The translations under genes and the position numbers were made by a program. The notes under the pieces were generated by a model, which saw nothing but the letters and a program-made list of their open reading frames with translations, ran no database searches and had not been told where the DNA came from. Shown one piece after another: positions 42,802 to 49,968 of a stretch of DNA of 64,000 nucleotides (position 1 is the first letter of the stretch; each line of letters opens with the position of its first letter). This DNA is from an uncultured Lachnospiraceae bacterium (lineage in GTDB: Bacteria; Bacillota; Clostridia; Lachnospirales; Lachnospiraceae): NCBI GenBank assembly GCA_910579395.1, contig CAJTUC010000014.1, positions 23,460 to 87,459 of the forward strand. The letters are read 5' to 3'.

Positions 42802-42817
42802 GTGAATATTGTTGTAT
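42802..42817. promoter_or_regulatory. Second copy of the candidate AraC-regulator site
   Basis: GTGAATATTGTTGTAT, identical to the site at 33627-33642. It lies just after the gatZ stop and 53 bp upstream of the gatY -10. The two sites thus differ by 12 bp in distance to -10, close to one helical turn. Confidence 0.6.
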
Positions 42818-42847
42818 AGATTTCCCTGAATTTCGCATATGCTTTCG

Positions 42848-42910
42848 TTGTATTTGATACTATATTTTGATATAATGAATAAAATCGATTAGAGCGAAAC
42901 GTTTTGTTTT
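42848..42910 (+). promoter_or_regulatory. gatY operon promoter with degenerate LacI-type operator
   Basis: TTGTAT (42848-42853) and TATAAT (42871-42876) are 17 bp apart. AGAGCGAAACGTTTTGTTTT (42891-42910) keeps the left half of the 37263 palindrome exactly and differs at two positions in the right half. Its place after the -10 again suits repression. Confidence 0.75.
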
Positions 42911-42945
42911 ACGAAAAACCAATCAAAAAGCAAGGGGGAATTTAT

Positions 42946-43794
42946 ATGGCTTTTGTCACGACAGAACAGATGCTGCGGACGGCGGATCAGGAAGGTTATG
43001 CGGTCGGCGCATTCAATGTTGAGAATATGGAAATGGTCATGGCGGTCATTAAAGCGGCGGAAGAAATGAATGCGCCGGCTATTTTACAAACGACACCTTC
43101 GACCATCAAATATGCTGGGCTTCCATTATATTATGCAAATGTCAAGGCGGCGGCAAAATCGGCGAAGGTTCCGATAGCGCTCCACTTGGATCATGGAAAC
43201 AGTTTTTCCCTTGCAATGCAGGCGTTGCGGGTCGGCTATACATCGATTATGATTGACGGTTCTCATGAAGATTTTGATGATAATATATTGCTGACACAAA
43301 GTGTTGTAAAAGCCTGTGCTCCTTCCGGCATACCGGTAGAGGCGGAACTCGGCAAAGTAGGCGGCAAAGAGGATGATTTGGACTGTAATGACCCCGGTTA
43401 TACAGACCCGGACGATGCGGTGAAATTCGTGGAAGAGACGGGAATCAGTTCTCTGGCGGTCGCAATCGGTACGGCGCACGGCATTTATAAAGGGGAGCCG
43501 AAATTGGATGTGGACAGGCTTTCCGAAATCCGGAAGCGGGTGAGTATTCCGCTCGTTCTCCACGGAGCGTCAGGGGTTCCGGATGAAGCGGTCAGGGAAT
43601 GTATCCGCAGAGGCATCAGCAAGGTGAACTTTGCAACGGAACTTCGAATTGCTTACAGCAACGGCATCAAGCAGTTCCTGAAAGATAATCCGGAGGCATT
43701 TGACCCGAAGAAATACGGCGTTGTCGGTATGGAATATGTAACAAAAGTAGTGAAAGATAAAATTAACGTGTGCGGATGTGCCAATAGAGTTTGA
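42946..43794 (+). CDS. gatY: Class II ketose-bisphosphate aldolase, GatY/KbaY-like
   Basis: A zinc aldolase that splits tagatose- or fructose-1,6-bisphosphate. The start at 42946 (MAFVTTEQMLRTADQEGYAV) follows aagggggaa; 282 residues, the size of GatY. Zinc and catalytic segments: ALHLDHGNSF, IMIDGSHEDFDDN, EAELGKVGGKEDD, GTAHGIYKG and LVLHGASGVPDEA. With gatZ upstream, tagatose-1,6-bisphosphate is the natural guess. An aldol split of another ketose phosphate cannot be excluded. Confidence 0.92.
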   Translation: MAFVTTEQMLRTADQEGYAVGAFNVENMEMVMAVIKAAEEMNAPAILQTTPSTIKYAGLPLYYANVKAAAKSAKVPIALHLDHGNSFSLAMQALRVGYTSIMIDGSHEDFDDNILLTQSVVKACAPSGIPVEAELGKVGGKEDDLDCNDPGYTDPDDAVKFVEETGISSLAVAIGTAHGIYKGEPKLDVDRLSEIRKRVSIPLVLHGASGVPDEAVRECIRRGISKVNFATELRIAYSNGIKQFLKDNPEAFDPKKYGVVGMEYVTKVVKDKINVCGCANRV

Positions 43795-43811
43795 AGTTGG
43801 GAGGAAGAAAA

Positions 43812-44783
43812 TTGGAAAAAATCAAACAGAATCCAATTGTGAAAAAACTGGGGTTTAACAGAATCATATTATGCTGCGTGCTCCTGCTGATGTATCTGCT
43901 TTTTTGCTTGCTCAGCAATAATTTCGCAGGACTTCCGAGAATTTTAAGTGCGCTCAATTATGCTTATTTCCTGGGATTTTTATCACTTGGCGTAACTTTT
44001 GTAATTGCGACAGGAGGAATCGACTTTTCTATCGGACCGGTCATGTTCTGCGCGGCGCTGATCTCAGGCTACTGCCTGACATCCTATGGCGTGCCGGTAG
44101 CACTGAGTCTGGTCATCAGTATACTGGTGGGTATGTTGTTCGGTATTTTTAACGGTTATCTTGTAGCGTACTGGTCGGTACCGCCGTTCATCGTTTCCAT
44201 GGCGAGCATGAATATCGCCAAAGGTGTCGCTTCCGTATTTACGAAGACACAGTCGGTAAGCTGGCCGCAGGGAACAACGGAACAGGGATGGTTCAGGAAT
44301 CTTGTCAAAGTCGGAAATTTCCCGGTAGGACTGATTATTTTCCTTTTGTTTGCGGTAGTCTGTTCAGTCATTCTGAATAAGACCAAAGCGGGACGTTACA
44401 TATTGAGCCTCGGAAGCAACAAAGAGGCGGTAAGACTTTCCGGTGTTAATATCAAAAAGTGGGAAATGCTGGCATATGTTATCTGCGGTATTCTCGTAGG
44501 AATCGCGGCAATCTTCTTCGTAGCGGCGTATACGACCGTTCAGCCTGGATATGGCGACCAGTATAATAACGAAGCAATTGCTGGATGTGTAATGGGAGGA
44601 ACTTCCATGGCAGGAGGTCTGGCATCCATTGGCGGTACGGTGATCGGCGTATTTATCATCGCGCTTTTGCAGGAAGGTATTCTGGCGCTTCACTTTACGA
44701 AGGACTATCAGCTTATTATTACAGGTATCATCGTTATTGTGGCGGTATACGCGGATGTTGTTGCAAGACGCAGGAAAAATTAA
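43812..44783 (+). CDS. Sugar ABC transporter permease 1, RbsC/MglC type
   Basis: A 323-residue membrane protein with eight to ten hydrophobic segments. The TTG at 43812 is preferred over a TTG at 43791 because gggagg lies 7 bp upstream. Motifs of the family: GVTFVIATGGIDFSIGPVMF, GSNKEAVRLSGVNIKKW and AGCVMGGTSMAGGLASIGGT. It would form the importer with the ATPase and the second permease encoded next. Confidence 0.93.
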   Translation: MEKIKQNPIVKKLGFNRIILCCVLLLMYLLFCLLSNNFAGLPRILSALNYAYFLGFLSLGVTFVIATGGIDFSIGPVMFCAALISGYCLTSYGVPVALSLVISILVGMLFGIFNGYLVAYWSVPPFIVSMASMNIAKGVASVFTKTQSVSWPQGTTEQGWFRNLVKVGNFPVGLIIFLLFAVVCSVILNKTKAGRYILSLGSNKEAVRLSGVNIKKWEMLAYVICGILVGIAAIFFVAAYTTVQPGYGDQYNNEAIAGCVMGGTSMAGGLASIGGTVIGVFIIALLQEGILALHFTKDYQLIITGIIVIVAVYADVVARRRKN

Positions 44784-44825
44784 TGTAACGTATAGGCTGG
44801 TAGGTAGAAAGGTGAAGGTAAGAAT

Positions 44826-46322
44826 ATGGGCGAAGTAATCTTAACGATGAAAGAAATTGATAAATCTTTCCCGGGTGTTCATGCGTTAGATCATGTCAGC
44901 TTTGAGGTGAAGAAGGGTGAAGTGCACGCTCTGATGGGAGAGAACGGCGCAGGAAAATCCACTTTGATGAAAGTACTGACGGGTATCTATAAGAAAGATT
45001 CAGGAACCATTACCTATGAGGGGAAAGAGGTAGAGTTTCATAATACAAGAGAAGCGCAGGATGCAGGTGTTGTTATCGTGCACCAGGAACTGAATATGCT
45101 CGGCCATCTGACAGTAGCGCAGAATATTTTTATCGGCAGAGAGTTCAAAAAGGGAATTTCCATCGATGATAAGAAAATGAATGAAGAGGCGAAGAAGCTT
45201 TTTGACAGACTTAACATCGATATTGACCCGACAGAAACGATGAGTAATCTGACAGTCGGCAAGCAGCAGATGTGTGAGATCGCGAAAGCAATCTCCCACG
45301 AAGCGAAGGTCATTATTTTCGATGAGCCTTCCGCTGCACTGACGGAAGCGGAAATCGAAGAATTGTTCAAGATCATTAAGGACCTGCGGAAACAGCAGCT
45401 CGGCATCGTATACATATCTCATCGTATGGACGAGATCAAAGTAATTACCGACAGGGTTACGGTCATGCGGGACGGTACTTATGTAGGAACGCTGATCACG
45501 GAAGAATGTACGAAGGATGATATCATCAACATGATGGTAGGCCGTGTCATTTACGAAGACCCTAAACAACACAGCATGGTGGCTCCTGACGCGCCGGTTG
45601 TTCTGAAGGTGGAACATTTGAACGCAGGCAAGATGGTTCAGGATGTCAGCTTTGAACTTCACAAAGGCGAAATATTAGGCTTCTCCGGCCTGATGGGTGC
45701 AGGCCGTACCGAGACCGCAAGAGCGATCTTCGGAGCTGACCCCAAGGAGAGCGGAGACATTTATATTAATGGTAAGAAGGTAGAAATCAATTCTCCGGAG
45801 GATGCGGTAAAATGCGGTATCGGTTATTTGTCAGAGGACAGAAAGCGTTATGGTATCGTTGTACAGAAGACCGTTGCGGAGAATTCCACGATGGCTGCCC
45901 TTGAAAAATATATGAAAGGCCTGTTCATTGATAAGAAGAAAGAGAGAAAAGTCACGGAGGACTATGTGAAGTCCCTTGCGACGAAAACACCGAGCGTAGA
46001 CAAGCTCGTCGTGAATCTTTCCGGCGGTAATCAGCAGAAGGTCGTTATTGCCAAGTGGCTCGTGCGGGACTGTGATATTCTGATTTTCGACGAACCTACA
46101 AGAGGTATCGACGTTGGCGCGAAAAACGAAATATATAAGCTGATGAACAAGCTGGCGGAAGAGGGTAAATCGATCATCATGATTTCTTCTGAAATGACTG
46201 AGATTTTGAGAATGAGTGACCGTATCGTTATTATGTGTGAGGGCAAAAAGACCGGTGAAGTGAGCATTGAGGAAGCTTCACAGGAAGCAATCATGAATAT
46301 GGCGACACGAGAGATAAGTTAG
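44826..46322 (+). CDS. Sugar ABC transporter ATP-binding protein, RbsA/MglA type
   Basis: A 498-residue fused double ATPase. The first half has Walker A MGENGAGKSTLMKVL, signature LTVGKQQMCEIAKA and Walker B VIIFDEPSAAL. The second half has a modified P-loop region (FSGLMGAGRTETARAIFGA), signature LSGGNQQKVVIAKWL and Walker B ILIFDEPTRGIDVGAK. This asymmetry is normal for the CUT2 family. It energises sugar uptake in the cytoplasm. Confidence 0.95.
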   Translation: MGEVILTMKEIDKSFPGVHALDHVSFEVKKGEVHALMGENGAGKSTLMKVLTGIYKKDSGTITYEGKEVEFHNTREAQDAGVVIVHQELNMLGHLTVAQNIFIGREFKKGISIDDKKMNEEAKKLFDRLNIDIDPTETMSNLTVGKQQMCEIAKAISHEAKVIIFDEPSAALTEAEIEELFKIIKDLRKQQLGIVYISHRMDEIKVITDRVTVMRDGTYVGTLITEECTKDDIINMMVGRVIYEDPKQHSMVAPDAPVVLKVEHLNAGKMVQDVSFELHKGEILGFSGLMGAGRTETARAIFGADPKESGDIYINGKKVEINSPEDAVKCGIGYLSEDRKRYGIVVQKTVAENSTMAALEKYMKGLFIDKKKERKVTEDYVKSLATKTPSVDKLVVNLSGGNQQKVVIAKWLVRDCDILIFDEPTRGIDVGAKNEIYKLMNKLAEEGKSIIMISSEMTEILRMSDRIVIMCEGKKTGEVSIEEASQEAIMNMATREIS

Positions 46323-46334
46323 GAGGAGGAAGAC

Positions 46335-47327
46335 ATGAGCAAAAGCAATGCGTCGAATAAATCGGTAATTTCCAAACTCGGCGGTCAGAAATTCATCGTA
46401 CTGCTGGTAGTTATCGGATTGATCATCTTTTTCAGCGCGATTAGTCCTGACTTTAGAAAGTATACGACATTTATGAGTATTCTGGACTATTCCTATTATA
46501 TAGCGCTGATGGCGATTGGTGTTACTTTCCCGTTGATCACGGGAGGCGTTGACCTTTCCATCGGTACCGGGCTGATCTGTTATTCTCTGACGGGCGGTTT
46601 CCTGATCGTTCAGAAGGGCTGGCCGGTAGGTGCAGGTATGGCAGTTTCTCTTCTGCTCAGTATCGCGATCGGATTGTTGAACGGCGTACTCGTTGCCATT
46701 ATGAATCTGCCGCCGTTCCTTGCGACCCTGTGTACCTGTATGATCACCCGCGGGCTCGGTTCCATTTTCTCAAAGGGATTTGGTATTTCATGGCCGACGA
46801 GCGGAGCGCCCGGAAGCTGGTTCAGAAATATCTTCAAGATCACGGTGAACGGTACGAAGATTCCGCTCGGTTTCTTATGGGTCGTGCTTCTGGTAGTGCT
46901 GATGGCGTTCGTGCTGAACCATACGAAGATCGGTCGTTATACGATTGCAATCGGAAGTAACAAGGAAGCGACGATTCTTTCCGGTATCAACGTGAAATTT
47001 TATCACATTATGGCATATGTGATTTCCGGATTTTTTGCAGGACTTGCGGCAATCGCTTATTCCGCAGTATTCTCTACGGTACAGCCGGGTACGGGAGCCG
47101 GATTCGAGCTGGAAGCGATCGGCGGTGCGATTATCGGCGGTGTATCCGCGAGCGGCGGTGTCGGCAGCGTGGAAGGTTCTCTGATCGGTGTTTTCGTTAT
47201 CTGTCTGTTAAAGACCGGGCTTCCCTATATCGGGCTTCAGGCGAACTGGCAGCAGATTATTACGGGCCTCGTGCTGATCGGAGCGGTTCTGATCGATATC
47301 ATGAAGAAGAAAAAGGAACAAGCGTAA
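46335..47327 (+). CDS. Sugar ABC transporter permease 2, RbsC type
   Basis: A 330-residue permease similar in plan to the first but distinct in sequence: GVTFPLITGGVDLSIGTGLI, IGSNKEATILSGINVKFYH, GGAIIGGVSASGGVGSVEGS. It begins 12 bp after the ATPase with taggaggagg. CUT2 importers often use a homodimeric permease; two genes suggest a heterodimer here. A short AACTGCC/GGCAGTT hairpin at 47367-47382 may protect the upstream mRNA. Confidence 0.93.
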   Translation: MSKSNASNKSVISKLGGQKFIVLLVVIGLIIFFSAISPDFRKYTTFMSILDYSYYIALMAIGVTFPLITGGVDLSIGTGLICYSLTGGFLIVQKGWPVGAGMAVSLLLSIAIGLLNGVLVAIMNLPPFLATLCTCMITRGLGSIFSKGFGISWPTSGAPGSWFRNIFKITVNGTKIPLGFLWVVLLVVLMAFVLNHTKIGRYTIAIGSNKEATILSGINVKFYHIMAYVISGFFAGLAAIAYSAVFSTVQPGTGAGFELEAIGGAIIGGVSASGGVGSVEGSLIGVFVICLLKTGLPYIGLQANWQQIITGLVLIGAVLIDIMKKKKEQA

Positions 47328-47428
47328 GAAGCGCGCTTAAAAAGGTACTTCATAAAAGAGATATGAAACTGCCTTGGCAGTTACATATAGATATTTAATA
47401 TCCACTTCAAATTAAAGGAGGACAAAAA

Positions 47429-48601
47429 ATGAAAAAGAGAGTATTAGCAACATTGATGAGCGTAAGCTTAGTAGCTGCGTTGCTTGTTGGATGTGGTGAT
47501 TCAGGTTCGACAACTACATCATCTTCAACAACCGATTCATCAACAACCGATACTGCAGCATCTTCAGGCGATTCTGCATCGACAGACACATCGTCGGATG
47601 CGGCAGGCGGAGATTACACATTTGAAATTATCGTTAAGAGCTATCAGTCATCTTACTGGCAGGCAGCCGTAACGGGTGTAAATCAGAAAGCAGAAGAACT
47701 GGGCGTAAAGGTCAGCTGTACAGGACCTAACGCAGAAAGCGATATCGCAGATCAGGTAAACATGCTGAACAACGCGATCAACAATGCACCGAACGGCATC
47801 GGCCTTGCGGCTTGTGACCAGGAAGCATGTCTGGATGCTTTGCAGACAGCAATGGATAAAGGTATTCCGGTAGTATGTTTTGACTCCGGTATCCCGAGCG
47901 CTCCGGCAGGTTCCGTATATGCGACCATCGCAACGGACAACTATGCAGCAGGCGCAACAGCAGCAGAGAATCTTTATCCCGCATTGAAGGATAAGATTGA
48001 CAGCGCAAGCGCACCTGTAAGAATCGGTGAAGTAAACCAGGAAGCTACTTCCGAATCTATTACAAGCCGTGGTCTTGGATTCATCGATAAGATCATCGAA
48101 CTGGCAACAGCAGACGGCAAGAGCGTAGCAGTTATCGGTAATGAATATTATGTAAACAACTGTAAAGACAAAGGCGACGAAGCAAGCGCAGATATCATCA
48201 TCGAAGTTGCAGTACCGGCACAGACAACAGTTGAGTTGTGTGCAACAGAAGCATCCGTTATTCTGAACAAAGCTGATACGATCGGTATGTTCGGTTCCAA
48301 TCAGGTTGCAGCTGAAGGTATCCTGACAGCAAATGAGAACCTTGACGTACTCGGAACAGATCCTGCAACATCTATCCTGGCAGCAGGTTTTGACGCTGGT
48401 TCCGTAATCAAGGGCGCTATCACAAGCGGCAAGATGTTCGGTGCTGTTACACAGTCTCCTCTGGCAATGGGTCAGACAACAGTAGAAGTTCTTACCAAGA
48501 TCGCCAACGGCGAATCCGTATCCGATGTTCCGACACAGGGTTATTGGTATGATTCTACGAACATGGACGATGCGTCCATCGCTCCGAACCTGTACGACTA
48601 G
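47429..48601 (+). CDS. Sugar-binding lipoprotein of the ABC importer
   Basis: A 390-residue type I periplasmic-binding-like lipoprotein. The signal ends in the lipobox LVGCG, followed by a Ser/Thr linker (SGSTTTSSSTTDSSTTDT) anchoring it outside the membrane. The core shows FEIIVKSYQSSYWQAAVTGV, ATIATDNYAAGATAAENL and VLGTDPATSILAAGF. An aaaggagg site precedes the ATG. The cognate sugar is unknown; L-fucose or a related hexose is likely from context. Confidence 0.93.
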   Translation: MKKRVLATLMSVSLVAALLVGCGDSGSTTTSSSTTDSSTTDTAASSGDSASTDTSSDAAGGDYTFEIIVKSYQSSYWQAAVTGVNQKAEELGVKVSCTGPNAESDIADQVNMLNNAINNAPNGIGLAACDQEACLDALQTAMDKGIPVVCFDSGIPSAPAGSVYATIATDNYAAGATAAENLYPALKDKIDSASAPVRIGEVNQEATSESITSRGLGFIDKIIELATADGKSVAVIGNEYYVNNCKDKGDEASADIIIEVAVPAQTTVELCATEASVILNKADTIGMFGSNQVAAEGILTANENLDVLGTDPATSILAAGFDAGSVIKGAITSGKMFGAVTQSPLAMGQTTVEVLTKIANGESVSDVPTQGYWYDSTNMDDASIAPNLYD

Positions 48602-48669
48602 TATAAACGGAATGCCCAAAATGCGGGCACTCTACATATGGGCAAAACAATGTAAGGTATTTTAAAGAA

Positions 48670-48705
48670 GGGAACAGGGATTGTATTATAGCCCTGTTCC
48701 CTTTT
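48670..48705 (+). terminator. Terminator after the sugar-binding protein
   Basis: GGGAACAGGG (48670-48679) pairs with CCCTGTTCCC (48692-48701), followed by TTTT. It would give graded expression, high for the binding protein and lower for fucU and the kinase downstream. Confidence 0.85.
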
Positions 48706-48766
48706 CTCAAATCTAAAAGTTTTTCATTTCTATAAATTTCAATAACAAAAAAGGAGGATTATAAAA

Positions 48767-49207
48767 ATGTTAAAAGGTATTCCGAAAATTTTATCGCCGG
48801 AACTTTTGAAGGTTCTGGCAGAAATGGGGCACAGCGACAGACTGGTCATTTCCGACGGTAATTTTCCGGCGGAGTCCATGGGAAAAAATGCAATCGTGAT
48901 CCGTTGTGACGGACATGGCGTTCCGGAACTTTTGGAAGCGATTCTGAAGGTATTTCCGTTGGATACTTATGTGGAGCATCCCGTAAACCTGATGGAAGTC
49001 ATGCCGGGCGACGACGTGGAGACGCCGATCTGGGATACATACAAGGAGATCATCAGAAAATACGACGAGCGCGGAGACGCGGTAGTCGGCAATATCGAGC
49101 GTTTTGCGTTTTATGAAGAAGCAAAGACCGCTTATGCCATTATCGCAACGGGAGAGTCGGCTCTCTATGCGAACGTCATGCTGCAAAAAGGTGTTGTAAC
49201 GGATTGA
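48767..49207 (+). CDS. fucU: L-fucose mutarotase, RbsD/FucU family
   Basis: It interconverts anomers so that the isomerase gets its preferred form. The 146 residues have the catalytic His in MGHSDRLVISDGNFPAES, and RCDGHGVPELLEAIL. The C-terminal ERFAFYEEAKTAYAIIATGE has the FucU-type Tyr region. A perfect aaggagg site precedes it. This supports L-fucose, or the fuco-configured D-arabinose, as a substrate of the island. Confidence 0.94.
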   Translation: MLKGIPKILSPELLKVLAEMGHSDRLVISDGNFPAESMGKNAIVIRCDGHGVPELLEAILKVFPLDTYVEHPVNLMEVMPGDDVETPIWDTYKEIIRKYDERGDAVVGNIERFAFYEEAKTAYAIIATGESALYANVMLQKGVVTD

Positions 49208-49234
49208 CCGACAATGATGATAAATGATAAAATA

Positions 49235-49370
49235 GGACGAGAAGAAGCTCTAAAAACATCGCATCATAGGGCAAGAAGAAGTTCTAAAAACATCGCATCA
49301 TAGGGCAAGAAGAAGTTCTAAAAACATCGCATCATAGGGCAAGAAGAACTTCTAAAGACATCGCATCATA
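49235..49370 (+). repeat. Four tandem 34-bp repeats derived from a hairpin left arm
   Basis: Units start at 49235, 49269, 49303 and 49337. Units 2 and 3 are identical (GGGCAAGAAGAAGTTCTAAA + AACATCGCATCATA). Unit 1 differs at four bases and unit 4 at two. Unit 4 pairs with a single right arm at about 49371-49390 (GATGCGATGCC + AAGAAGTTC). The array is therefore an amplification of one arm of a family A hairpin. Confidence 0.9.
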
Positions 49371-49453
49371 GGATGCGATGCCAAGAAGTTCTAAGATTTG
49401 CAATGCAAATCTTTCTTGCCTGACAGAATCACCCGGTGGGCGATTCTGTTAAG
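49371..49453 (+). repeat. Family A hairpin, right arm and companion stems
   Basis: The right arm ends in AAGTTCTAAG (49385-49394). AGATTTGC/GCAAATCT follows (about 49393-49411), then CAGAATCACCC/GGGCGATTCTG (about 49423-49450). The order is the same as in the ribosomal-operon copies. It fills the fucU to next-gene gap. Confidence 0.75.
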
Positions 49454-49501
49454 GTAATTGTAAGGGAATGTGCTGTCAGGGCAATGATGGAGGTTGTAGG
49501 T

Positions 49502-49939
49502 ATGTTGGAAAATGTGGGAAGTATGTTCGACGGAATGCTTGACATGATGAAGAAGTTGAAAAAGGCATCTTATGAGAAAAATATGCAGGAGTTCCGTGAG
49601 CGGAACGGTCATTTTTTTCAGGAGATGATGCAGTATGTGGGGCAGAAGGAGGACAAAGAGGCTGCAGCAAAAGAGGTTGCGGATGTTTTTACGGATGCGG
49701 TCAAAGAAACATTTTCCGTAAGGGGTAAGATTAAATCGCGCACACAGATAGACATGAACTTTTTTATGATTTATTATGTTTTTCCTGCTATTTTATTGGA
49801 AGAGAGTGAAGTAAACGATTTGATCGCCGGAAGCATCCGGGATGCATGGGAAGCAAAATTTAAAGACAGTAAAATCCAATATGCTGATTATGACAGGATA
49901 TATGGAGCGTTTCGGGAAAAAATATTCGGTATATTTTAA
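49502..49939 (+). CDS. Hypothetical protein, helical, 145 residues
   Basis: No family recognised. The start at 49502 (MLENVGSMFDGMLDMMKKLK) has ggagg 8 bp upstream; the frame extends into the repeat but without support. Highly helical and charged, with many Met; it contains FRERNGHFFQEMMQYVGQKE and MNFFMIYYVFPAILLEES. It lies 29 bp before the rhamnulokinase-like gene and is probably co-transcribed with it. Confidence 0.75.
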   Translation: MLENVGSMFDGMLDMMKKLKKASYEKNMQEFRERNGHFFQEMMQYVGQKEDKEAAAKEVADVFTDAVKETFSVRGKIKSRTQIDMNFFMIYYVFPAILLEESEVNDLIAGSIRDAWEAKFKDSKIQYADYDRIYGAFREKIFGIF

Positions 49940-49968
49940 GCAGATTGCGAAAGGAGTAAGGTTTCATT

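Noticed and set aside
49235..49370. Possible CRISPR array
   Set aside because: The 34-bp units are contiguous with no spacers between them, and they match the arm of a hairpin.
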